Positions 23,643 to 30,828 of a stretch of 33,362 nucleotides of DNA are shown here, piece after piece; the first letter of the stretch is position 1; each line of letters begins with the position of its first letter. Position numbers and translations under genes: made by a program. Where the stretch lies: assembly GCA_021806845.1 (NCBI GenBank), contig JAKAPV010000001.1, positions 1 to 33,362 of the forward strand. The letters are read 5' to 3'. Source of the DNA: Bacillota bacterium. Lineage in GTDB: Bacteria > Bacillota > Sulfobacillia > JAJZYS01 > JAJYTV01. The notes beneath the pieces were generated by a model. It had not been told where the DNA came from. It was given only the letters and a program-made list of their open reading frames with translations, and made no database searches.

Positions 23643-25169
23643 CTACCTCGTGGCGCTGGTCTCCACGAGCGCGTAGTCGGCAGCGGTGGTGGCGTCGTTG
23701 CCTTCAGGCACGCGCGCGGCGCGCAGCACCCAGGTCAGCACGACGACGACCACGAGGTTGGCGATGAGCGCCCAGAGCCCCGCGTATCCGGCCACGCCGC
23801 CAAGCGCGAAGACCGAAGACGTGAAGCCGCTGGAGGCCGCCATTACCGTGCCGACGACCATGCCGACGAGCCATCCGAAGATCAGAGCCGTGCGGTGCAT
23901 CCAGCGCGTGTAGAGGGCGAGCACGATGGCCGGCAGCGTCTGCAGGATCCAGATGCCGCCGAGCAGCTGCAGCTGGATGGAGAACGTCGTCGGGATGAGG
24001 ATGATGAACGCCAGCGCGCCCAGCTTCACCACGAGCGACGTGACCTTCGCCGTCTTGGCCTCCTGCTGGTCGCTCATCTTCGGGTTCACGTACTCACGCC
24101 AGATGTTGCGGGAGAACAGGTTCGCCGCGGCGATCGACATGATCGAGGCCGGTACCAGCGCACCGATCGCGATGGCTGCGAACGCCACGCCGGCGAACCA
24201 GGACGGGAACATCTTGAGGAAGAGCGCCGGAACGGCCGCGTTCGGGCTCGTCACGTTTACGTGGGCGGCAAGCGCCATGTATCCGAGGAGGGCGATGAAC
24301 CCGAGCAGCAGCGAGTAGATCGGCAGGAACGCCGCGTTGCGCTTGATGGTCCGCGGCCCGTTGGAGGCGAAGACGCCCGTGAGGGCGTGCGGGTAGAGGA
24401 ATAGCGCCAGCGCGGAGCCGAACGCCAGTGTGCCATACGCGGCGAAGAGAGGCGGGCTCAGCAGGAGCGAGCCTGGGGGCGTGTGCGACGGGAGCTGCTG
24501 TGCCGCGGACTGGAAGATCGCCGCGAAACCGCCGAGGCGGGACGGGATCACGATCAGCGCCACGATGATCGTCAGGTAGATGAGCACGTCCTTGACGATC
24601 GCGGTCAGCGCCGGCGCCCGAAGGCCGCTGGTGTAAGTGTAGGCTGCGAGGATCACGAAGGCGATGATCAGCGGCAGGTCGTTCATCCAGCCGGTTCCGG
24701 TGATGCCCATCGCCGCCAGCACGTATTGGATGCCGACGAGCTGCAGGGCGATGTACGGCATCGTCGCGAGGATGCCCGTGATCGCGACGGCGAGGGCGAG
24801 GCCGCGGCTCTCGAAGCGGCCCTTCACAAAGTCGGACGGGGTGATGTAGTTGTGCTTCTTCGCCACTGCCCACAGCCTGGGCATGACGAGGTAGACGAAC
24901 GGGTACACGACGATCGTGTACGGCACCGCGAAGAAGCCCAGGGCACCCTTGCCGTAGACGAGTCCCGGCACTGCGATGAACGTGTATGCGGTGTAGAGGT
25001 CGCCCCCGAGCAGGAACCAGGTGATGAGGGCTCCAAAGCTCCGCCCTGCGAGGCCCCACTCGTGCAGGACGTCAAGGTCCCCGGCCCGCCAGCGCGCCGC
25101 CAAAAAGCCGACCACGGCGACGAACAGGAAGAGCACGAGGAAGACGATCAGTGCTGTCCAGTTGACCAT
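23643..25169 (-). CDS. SSS-family solute:sodium symporter (monocarboxylate-type)
   Basis: A 508-residue sodium:solute symporter with about thirteen hydrophobic helices. The N-terminal WGLAGRSFGALITWFLLGGDLYTAYTF block and the GTGWMNDLPLI and IAAANLFSRNIW segments are typical of this family. The C-terminal helix ends with a short cytoplasmic tail. Its length and the small upstream DUF3311 partner suggest a monocarboxylate or similar organic acid uptake system (MctP-like). Start ATG 25169 with AAGGAGG 10 bases upstream, 15 bases after the DUF3311 stop. Confidence 0.88.
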   Translation of the reverse strand: MVNWTALIVFLVLFLFVAVVGFLAARWRAGDLDVLHEWGLAGRSFGALITWFLLGGDLYTAYTFIAVPGLVYGKGALGFFAVPYTIVVYPFVYLVMPRLWAVAKKHNYITPSDFVKGRFESRGLALAVAITGILATMPYIALQLVGIQYVLAAMGITGTGWMNDLPLIIAFVILAAYTYTSGLRAPALTAIVKDVLIYLTIIVALIVIPSRLGGFAAIFQSAAQQLPSHTPPGSLLLSPPLFAAYGTLAFGSALALFLYPHALTGVFASNGPRTIKRNAAFLPIYSLLLGFIALLGYMALAAHVNVTSPNAAVPALFLKMFPSWFAGVAFAAIAIGALVPASIMSIAAANLFSRNIWREYVNPKMSDQQEAKTAKVTSLVVKLGALAFIILIPTTFSIQLQLLGGIWILQTLPAIVLALYTRWMHRTALIFGWLVGMVVGTVMAASSGFTSSVFALGGVAGYAGLWALIANLVVVVVLTWVLRAARVPEGNDATTAADYALVETSATR

Positions 25170-25184
25170 ATCGCTCGCGCCTCC

Positions 25185-25385
25185 TTATCGTGCGATGAGA
25201 TACACCAGGAGAGTGATGATGCTGGAGATGATCACCCAGAGAAACTGATACCAGTAGAAGAACGGGAAACCCCACAGGGTCGGGGTCGCGGCAGCGTAGA
25301 ACGATGGGAACAGCGTGCCGATGAAGGGAATGATGAGCAGTAGATACCAGCCTTTGCGTCCAGCGCTAGCGCGCTCGGGTTCCAT
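25185..25385 (-). CDS. DUF3311 small membrane protein, symporter partner
   Basis: A 66-residue protein with two hydrophobic helices (about 14-30 and 45-64) and a WGFPFFYWYQFLWV run typical of DUF3311. The family commonly sits just upstream of an SSS symporter and is thought to be its accessory subunit. Start ATG 25385 with AAGGAG upstream. The longer frame to 25703 is not coding. Confidence 0.85.
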   Translation of the reverse strand: MEPERASAGRKGWYLLLIIPFIGTLFPSFYAAATPTLWGFPFFYWYQFLWVIISSIITLLVYLIAR

Positions 25386-25563
25386 ATCTCCATCTCCTTC
25401 CTGCAAGGCGTGCGAGCCCGAAATCTCCGAACGGGCACTCCGGAAGGTCCCTATGTCGCTCCCGAGATGCCCATTCGGCAAACGTGTTCGCCCAGCTTGT
25501 GAAGTTTCCTCCTGCGCGGGTGCGGGATGTGCATGCACGGTGGCATTTAATAGAGGAGCGAAC

Positions 25564-25896
25564 ATGGCGGAACTCCAGGAGAAGCTCGCAGCGGAGAGAA
25601 CGTTTCTCGCGTGGCTCCGCACATCCATTTCCATCATGGCGTTCGGGTTTGTCGTCGCGCGGTTCGACTGGTTTCTCCACCGCACCACATCGACGACAGG
25701 CACATTCCTCGGGGCGCTCCTGACCGCCGTTGGCGGTCTCTTCGCCGTGCTGGCGGCCGCGCGATTCTGGCACGAGGCGCGCCACCCTTCGAGCGTGCAC
25801 CCGGGGCCGGGGCTCGCGGTCGCTGCGGGCGGGGCGGTCGCGCTCAGCGCAGTCTTGCTTACCGTCTACCTTTTGGTGCATCGTTTGCTGGTATAG
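25564..25896 (+). CDS. DUF202 membrane protein (YidH-like)
   Basis: A 110-residue protein with three hydrophobic helices. It begins MAELQEKLAAERTFLAWLRTSIS, the AxERTFLAWxRT motif of DUF202. The family function is unknown, although it has been linked to stress responses. Start ATG 25564 with GAGGAG five bases upstream. A divergent 178-base region separates it from DUF3311 and contains no confident promoter. Confidence 0.88.
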   Translation: MAELQEKLAAERTFLAWLRTSISIMAFGFVVARFDWFLHRTTSTTGTFLGALLTAVGGLFAVLAAARFWHEARHPSSVHPGPGLAVAAGGAVALSAVLLTVYLLVHRLLV

Positions 25897-25916
25897 GCAG
25901 ACCTTGTATGCCGAGG

Positions 25917-25945
25917 CAGACAACGGGGCCCTCGTGTGGTAAAGT
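25917..25945 (+). promoter_or_regulatory. Possible abrB promoter
   Basis: CAGACA (25917-25922), 17 bases, TAAAGT (25940-25945): each box matches consensus at four of six positions. The predicted transcription start is about 25952. Confidence 0.35.
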
Positions 25946-25980
25946 AAACTTGCACACGGGTATAGCGGGAGTGAACAAAA

Positions 25981-26244
25981 ATGGCGCTTAAGTCTACTGG
26001 CATCGTTCGCAAGGTGGACGACCTTGGCCGCGTAGTGCTTCCGATTGAGCTGCGCCGTACGCTCGGCATCACCGAAAAGGACTCGCTGGAGATCTACGTC
26101 GACGGCGAGCAGGTGATCCTCAAGAAGTATGAGCCTGCATGCATCTTCTGCGGCAACGCCTCGGAAATGACGCACTTCCACGGGAAGAACGTCTGCCTTG
26201 GATGCGCTGCGGAACTGCAAGCGATGAGCGAGCGCGCAGGTTAA
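25981..26244 (+). CDS. abrB: AbrB-family transition-state regulator with C-terminal CxxC pairs
   Basis: An 87-residue regulator. The N-terminal 50 residues (KSTGIVRKVDDLGRVVLPIE, then LRRTLGI) form the AbrB swapped-hairpin DNA-binding domain and are very close to the Bacillus sequence. The C-terminal part differs from B. subtilis AbrB: it carries two CxxC pairs (C54-C57 and C72-C75) that could bind zinc, and is found in some other Bacillota as far as I know. AbrB controls genes of the growth-to-stationary transition. Start ATG 25981 with GGGAG upstream. It is followed by its own terminator. Confidence 0.93.
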   Translation: MALKSTGIVRKVDDLGRVVLPIELRRTLGITEKDSLEIYVDGEQVILKKYEPACIFCGNASEMTHFHGKNVCLGCAAELQAMSERAG

Positions 26245-26259
26245 GAACAGCGATAATCT

Positions 26260-26302
26260 GCAGAGCGCTCCGGCCACGGCCGGGGCGCTCTGCGTCTTTT
26301 CT
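26260..26302 (+). terminator. Rho-independent terminator of abrB
   Basis: A long GC-rich hairpin (GCAGAGCGC-T-CCGGCC / GGCCGG-G-GCGCTCTGC, 26260-26293) is followed by GTCTTTTCT, 15 bases after the abrB stop. The 26303-26461 stretch beyond it contains only a 7-bp hairpin (26427-26444) without a T run. Confidence 0.88.
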
Positions 26303-26461
26303 CCGGCGCACAGTTTCTGTTCACGGGCCGGCTCGCGACAGAAAGACGCCTCGAGGACCTGAGGCTCTCAGCGCAGTGGAGGGGCTGTGCTTTGGCATGG
26401 CAGCCGCGACAGACCGGCTGGAGGCAGCGGGCCTGTCGGCCCGCGCCCGCGCCGCAATGCG

Positions 26462-27085
26462 CTAGCGCACGGCCCGCAGCGCGAGGAGCACGCCCCAGAT
26501 GCCGCGCCTCTTGATCTGCGGCTCCCATCCTGCTGCGCGCAGGAGGGCGACCGGGTCGCGGTTCAGGTTGCACGCCGTTCCGCGGTAGAAGCCGGGAGCG
26601 ATCCGGTCCAAGAGCTTTCCCACGAGCGTGCGGTCTCCGCGCCCGTGTTCCGCGAGCAGCAGGACGCCGCCTGGGCGGAGTACCCGGCGCATCTCCCGAT
26701 AGGCGGCGACGGGATCGGGGAAAGTGCAGCCCGCGAACGTTTCGGTCACCGTGTCAAAGCTCGCGTCGGCGAAGGGGAGCGCGGCCGCGTCGGCCTCTTC
26801 GAGGTCGGCGCGGATCCCGAGCGAACGGGCGCGAGCCTTTGCGTACTCGAGCATTTCAGGACTGAGGTCTACGCCCGTCAGGTCGATGCCGGGCGGATAG
26901 TACGGGAGGTTGAGTCCCGACCCGATCGCCACCTCCAGGGTCCTGCCGTGCGCTCCGGCTGCGACCATGCGTCGCAGGCGGGCGAATCCGAGCAGGGAGA
27001 GCAGGGCCGGTTCACGCTGGAAGAAGCGCGCATTTTCACGGTAGCGTTCGCGCACAAAGGCGCTCCCGTCCGGCTCGCCTGCCAT
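26462..27085 (-). CDS. SAM-dependent methyltransferase (UbiE/PmtA-like, type 11)
   Basis: A 207-residue class I methyltransferase. Motif I is LEVAIGSGLNLPYYP (VAIGSGLNLP), with D in GVDLSPEML and a motif IV-like FDTVTETFAGCTF. The LNLPYYP variant is common in PmtA-like or ubiquinone/menaquinone methyltransferase-like proteins. The substrate is unknown. The ATG at 27085 directly abuts the ribH stop (TAGATG) and has no ribosome binding site, so it is translationally coupled to the riboflavin operon. Confidence 0.85.
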   Translation of the reverse strand: MAGEPDGSAFVRERYRENARFFQREPALLSLLGFARLRRMVAAGAHGRTLEVAIGSGLNLPYYPPGIDLTGVDLSPEMLEYAKARARSLGIRADLEEADAAALPFADASFDTVTETFAGCTFPDPVAAYREMRRVLRPGGVLLLAEHGRGDRTLVGKLLDRIAPGFYRGTACNLNRDPVALLRAAGWEPQIKRRGIWGVLLALRAVR

Positions 27086-27544
27086 CTAGATGATGGTCAG
27101 GAGGCGGGCCATCTCGAGCGCCGTCCTGGCCGCTTCCTCGCCCTTGTTCTCCTTGAGACCCGCGCGTGCGAGGCCCTGTTCGACCGTGTCCACCGTGAGG
27201 ACACCGAAGCCTACCCCGACCTTCGCGCCCAGGGCGACCTGCTGCACGCCTTGCGCGCACGCCTGCGCAACCACCTCAAAGTGGTAGGTCTCTCCGCGCA
27301 GCACGACACCCAGTACGACGATGGCATTCAGCTGGCCCGTCTCCGCGAGCCGCCGCGCGGCGGCCGGGAGCTCGAACGCCCCGGGGACGCGCACCAGCAC
27401 GATGTCGTCTTCCTTCACGCCGGCCTCGATCAGGATCTCATGCGCCCCTTCGATCATCTGCCGCACCAGCATCTCGTTGTACCGGGCGGCCACGATGGCG
27501 ACGCGGAAGCCTGTACCCTGCGGCTTGCCGCGCAGTTCCCGCAA
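27086..27544 (-). CDS. ribH: 6,7-dimethyl-8-ribityllumazine synthase
   Basis: A 152-residue lumazine synthase, which condenses 3,4-dihydroxybutanone 4-phosphate with the aminopyrimidine. Signature blocks: VAIVAARYNEML, VRVPGAFELPAAAR, VVLGVVLRGETYHFE and FGVLTVDTVEQ, with the general-base His in TYHFE. Start TTG 27544; a GAGAGGA site lies upstream. Fourth gene of the rib operon, 16 bases after ribBA. Confidence 0.93.
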   Translation of the reverse strand: MRELRGKPQGTGFRVAIVAARYNEMLVRQMIEGAHEILIEAGVKEDDIVLVRVPGAFELPAAARRLAETGQLNAIVVLGVVLRGETYHFEVVAQACAQGVQQVALGAKVGVGFGVLTVDTVEQGLARAGLKENKGEEAARTALEMARLLTII

Positions 27545-27560
27545 AGTCCTCTCTCCCTTG

Positions 27561-28757
27561 CTACTCGGTCAGCAGGTGACCGAGCTTGCTGCGTTTGGTC
27601 TCGAGATAGCGCTGGTTCTCGGGACGATGCGCAATCTCGATGGGCACGCGTTCGACGATCTCGATGCCGTACCCTTCGAGAGCGGCGACTTTGCGGGGAT
27701 TGTTTGTCAGGAGCCTCAGCTTGTGCACGCCGAGGTCGACGAGAATCTGCGCGCCGATGCCGTAGTCGCGCAGGTCCGGGGGGTAGCCGAGGCGCAGGTT
27801 CGCCTCGACGGTGTCGAGGCCGCTGTCCTGCAGCGCATAGGCCTGGATCTTCGGAGCGAGCCCGATGCCCCGGCCTTCGTGACCACGCAGGTAGATGAGC
27901 GCCCCGCGCCCTTCGCGGTCGATCTGCATCAGGGCCTCCGCCAACTGGTCGCCGCAGTCGCAGCGCAGCGACCCGAGCACGTCGCCGGTCAGGCACTCGG
28001 AGTGCATGCGGCAGAGCACCGGCTCCCCGTCGGTGATGTCCCCCTTGACGACCGCGAGGTGCGAATTCTGGTGCAGCACGTCCTCATAGGCGATCGCGCG
28101 GAAGTGGCCGAACTTCGTCGGCAGTTCGGCCTCGCCGACGCGCTGGATCAGCCGCTCGGTCTGGTGACGGTAGCGGATGATGTCGGCGATCGTCACGACG
28201 TTCAGACCGTGGCGCTGCGCAAACGCGAGAAGGTCGGGCGTGCGGGCCATCGTCCCGTCGTCGTTCATCACCTCGCAGATCACCCCGGCCGGCGCGAGCC
28301 CGGCCATCCGTGCGAGGTCCACCGCGGCCTCCGTGTGCCCGGCGCGCTTGAGGATGCCGCCCGGCTGGGCCTCGAGCGGGAAGATGTGGCCGGGCTGCAA
28401 GAAGCCCTCCGGGCCCACCTTAGAGTCCGCGGCGAGACGCGCCGTCAGCGCGCGGTCCGCCGCCGAGATGCCGGTCGAGACGCCGCGCGCGTCGATCGAG
28501 ACGGTGAATGCCGTTTCCCAGTGCTCCGTGTTCTGCAGCACCATCGGCGGCAGCCGCAGCTGGCGTACGCGCTCGGCCGAGAGCGGCAGGCAGATGAGCC
28601 CGCGTCCCTGCGTGGCCATGAAAGTGATGATCTCCGGGGTGACGAGTTCCGCCGCCGCGACAAGGTCTCCCTCGTTCTCGCGGTCGGCGTCGTCGATGAC
28701 GATGACCATCCTTCCGGCGCGGATATCGGCGAGTGCATCCTGCACATTGGCGAACAT
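27561..28757 (-). CDS. ribBA: Bifunctional 3,4-DHBP synthase / GTP cyclohydrolase II
   Basis: A 398-residue RibBA. The N-terminal domain has DDADRENEGDLVAAAE, the 3,4-dihydroxybutanone 4-phosphate synthase acidic site. The C-terminal GTP cyclohydrolase II domain has a zinc site (ECLTGDVLGSLRCDCG) and GHEGRGIGLAPKI. It makes both starting blocks of riboflavin. Start ATG 28757 with GGAGG nine bases upstream, directly after ribE. Confidence 0.94.
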   Translation of the reverse strand: MFANVQDALADIRAGRMVIVIDDADRENEGDLVAAAELVTPEIITFMATQGRGLICLPLSAERVRQLRLPPMVLQNTEHWETAFTVSIDARGVSTGISAADRALTARLAADSKVGPEGFLQPGHIFPLEAQPGGILKRAGHTEAAVDLARMAGLAPAGVICEVMNDDGTMARTPDLLAFAQRHGLNVVTIADIIRYRHQTERLIQRVGEAELPTKFGHFRAIAYEDVLHQNSHLAVVKGDITDGEPVLCRMHSECLTGDVLGSLRCDCGDQLAEALMQIDREGRGALIYLRGHEGRGIGLAPKIQAYALQDSGLDTVEANLRLGYPPDLRDYGIGAQILVDLGVHKLRLLTNNPRKVAALEGYGIEIVERVPIEIAHRPENQRYLETKRSKLGHLLTE

Positions 28758-28759
28758 TG

Positions 28760-29353
28760 CTATGCCTCCTCGGGTCGGTGCAAGGCTTCAAGGTACCGTG
28801 CGATCACGTCGACTTCGAGATGGACGTCGTCGCCCGCCGCTCGCGCCAAGAGATCGGTGTTACGGTAAGTGTGGGGGATGATGGCGAAGGAAGCGGTCCC
28901 CTCCGCGTAGTCTGCCACGGTCAGGCTGATTCCGTTGACGGTGAGAGAACCTTTCTGCGCGATGTACCGCCGGAGCTGTGCCGGAACGGCGATCCGCAGG
29001 CGATACCCGTCGCCTTCCGGCAGGAGGCACTCGAGCTGCCCGAGCCCGTCGACGTGGCCCTGCACGATATGTCCTCCGAGCCGGTCCTGCAATCGCATGG
29101 CGCGCTCGAGATTGACCGGCGCCCCCGGGCCCCACGTTCCGAAGGCGGTGCGGCGCAGCGTCTCCGGGCTGAGGTCGGCAGCGAATCCGGACCCGTCCCG
29201 CTCCACGGCCGTCAGGCAGCAGCCCGACACCGCCACGGACTCCCCGATCTCGAGGTCGGCGCCGAACGATGCGAGCACGCGCAGGCGCGCTCCTTGCGCC
29301 GACTCGTCGATGGACAGGATCTTGCCGACTTCCGAAACCAGGCCGGTGAACAC
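28760..29353 (-). CDS. ribE: Riboflavin synthase alpha chain
   Basis: A 197-residue enzyme with two lumazine-binding barrels. The start is MFTGLVSEVGKI, and the second half repeats it as GHIVQGHVDGLGQ. It dismutates two lumazines to riboflavin. GTG 29353 is the start, four bases after the ribD stop, with AGAGGTTGATG upstream. The C terminus overlaps nothing and the ribBA start follows closely. Confidence 0.92.
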   Translation of the reverse strand: MFTGLVSEVGKILSIDESAQGARLRVLASFGADLEIGESVAVSGCCLTAVERDGSGFAADLSPETLRRTAFGTWGPGAPVNLERAMRLQDRLGGHIVQGHVDGLGQLECLLPEGDGYRLRIAVPAQLRRYIAQKGSLTVNGISLTVADYAEGTASFAIIPHTYRNTDLLARAAGDDVHLEVDVIARYLEALHRPEEA

Positions 29354-29357
29354 GTCA

Positions 29358-30446
29358 TCAACCTCTTTCCACGTTCGCGCTGCAGCAGATGTCCCGCCCG
29401 TACTGCCGCCACTCGATATCTCGCAGGCGGACGCCCTCCGCCGGACGCACCGCGCCCAGCCCGGCGACGGCGGCCGGTGCGCCGGCCCCTCCGATCACGA
29501 GCGGCGCGAAGAAAGCTTGTACGCGATCGACGAGGCCCGCGTCGAACAGGCGTCCCAGTAGAGTCGGGCCGCCCTCCACCAGCACAGAGAGGACATCCCG
29601 GCGGGCGATCTCCGCAAGAACCTGCGACAGCGGCAATTCCGGGCCTGGCGGGAAGAACAGAAGTTCCGCGCGGTCGCCGAGGGCTGCCTTGCGCTCTGCG
29701 GGGGCATCCTCCGCAGCACAGATCAGAGTGCGTCCCGGCGCGGAGAGGATGCGCGCCTCGGGCGGGGTGCGCAGTGCCCGATCAAGCACGACGCGGAGGG
29801 GATGCTCGCCGGATGCGTCGCGCACCGTGAGCTGCGGATCGTCGGCCAGCACCGTCCCGATCCCCACCATGACGGCATCATGGTCGGCGCGCAGCCGGTG
29901 CACTTCCTGGCGCGCCTCCGGGCCCGTGATGTAGAGGCTCTCGCCCGTTCGGGCCGCGGCGTGTCCGCAGAGGGCGCTCGCCCATTTGGCGGTGACGAGC
30001 GGACGCCCTTCCCGCCGCCAGGTGAAATACGGCCGGTTCATCTCCTCGGCGGCGGCGGCCTCCAGGCCGACCGCAACCTCGATACCTGCGGTACGCAGCT
30101 CTGCGATGCCGTTGCCTTGCTCCGCCGGGTTCGGGTCCTCGATCGCGGCGACCACGCGAGTGACGCCGGCTGCGATGAGGGCCTGGGTGCAGGGGGGCGT
30201 TCGGCCGAAATGGCGGCAGGGCTCGAGCGTGACGTAGAGGGTCGCGCCTTTTGCCGCTGGACCGGCTTCGTGGAGCGCGGCGATCTCCGCGTGCGGAGTG
30301 CCGGGTCCGCGATGCCATCCCTGGCCAACGACCTGACCGTCCTTCACCAGGACGGCGCCGACGCGGGGGTTCGGCGACACGCGCCCTTGCGCCCGCGTTG
30401 CGAGCGCGAGCGCAGAGTGCATGTGGTGGAGGTCAGTGGAAGACAT
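29358..30446 (-). CDS. ribD: Bifunctional riboflavin deaminase/reductase
   Basis: A 362-residue RibD. The N-terminal deaminase domain has the zinc site H-A-E (HAEIAAL) and LEPCRHFGRTPPC. The C-terminal reductase domain follows (VTAKWASALCG, HDAVMVGIGTVLADDPQLTVR, VLVEGGPTLLG). It performs the second and third steps from GTP. Start ATG 30446 with GGAAGGTGATC upstream. First gene of the operon and placed directly below the FMN riboswitch. Confidence 0.94.
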   Translation of the reverse strand: MSSTDLHHMHSALALATRAQGRVSPNPRVGAVLVKDGQVVGQGWHRGPGTPHAEIAALHEAGPAAKGATLYVTLEPCRHFGRTPPCTQALIAAGVTRVVAAIEDPNPAEQGNGIAELRTAGIEVAVGLEAAAAEEMNRPYFTWRREGRPLVTAKWASALCGHAAARTGESLYITGPEARQEVHRLRADHDAVMVGIGTVLADDPQLTVRDASGEHPLRVVLDRALRTPPEARILSAPGRTLICAAEDAPAERKAALGDRAELLFFPPGPELPLSQVLAEIARRDVLSVLVEGGPTLLGRLFDAGLVDRVQAFFAPLVIGGAGAPAAVAGLGAVRPAEGVRLRDIEWRQYGRDICCSANVERG

Positions 30447-30522
30447 GCGATCACCTTCCGCAGCAAATGTGAAAGACCCAAGGAGTGTCCTTCCTCAGGT
30501 CGCAGGGCATGAAGCCATACAG

Positions 30523-30658
30523 CCCCTTCTTCCATCCCGACTCTAACGGTCGGCCCCGGATTTTCACCGGATCGGCCCCAGTTGCCTGGGGTTCGCGGGC
30601 TCGGCCTTGCGGCCATCACCGCCGGTACGGAATTTCACCGGACCCTGAAGGAGGATAT
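30523..30658 (-). promoter_or_regulatory. FMN riboswitch (RFN element)
   Basis: Read on the minus strand, the conserved blocks of the RFN aptamer appear in order: CCTTCAGGGTCCGGTGAAATTCC, ACCGGCGGTGAT, AGCCCGCGA, GATCCGGTGAAAATCCGGGGCCGAC, GTTAGAGTCGGGATGGAAGAAGG. The CCTTC (5') and GAAGG (3') ends form P1. About 75 bases then lead to the ribD start. They hold only a small hairpin (AAGGA-CAC-TCCTT) followed by a weak T stretch, so the expression platform, terminator or ribosome-site control, is unclear. FMN binding would reduce expression of the rib genes. Confidence 0.95.
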
Positions 30659-30682
30659 CGCGCCTATGCATTTGGTGCCGTC

Positions 30683-30712
30683 ATCCTACCACTTGTATGC
30701 GCGATCCGGCAA
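30683..30712 (-). promoter_or_regulatory. Probable promoter of the rib operon
   Basis: TTGCCG (30707-30712), 18 bases, TAGGAT (30683-30688) on the minus strand. Transcription would start near 30676, shortly before the FMN aptamer. The remaining stretch to the lon stop (30713-30828) holds an 8-bp complementary pair, CACGGCTC and GAGCCGTG, about 38 bases apart, but no T run, so no terminator for the lon gene is evident. Confidence 0.5.
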
Positions 30713-30828
30713 GGATCTGCGGCCCGGGCGCGCGTGTACCCATGGTGACGGCACGGCTCCAGCGGCGGCAGGTGGACGTTCTGCTCCTGAGCCGTGACGA
30801 GATGTTATTACCCTGCGGGGAGCGGGCT

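Noticed and set aside
26427..26444. Terminator after the methyltransferase gene
   Set aside because: The perfect 7-bp hairpin (GCGGGCC/GGCCCGC) is not followed by a T run on either strand.
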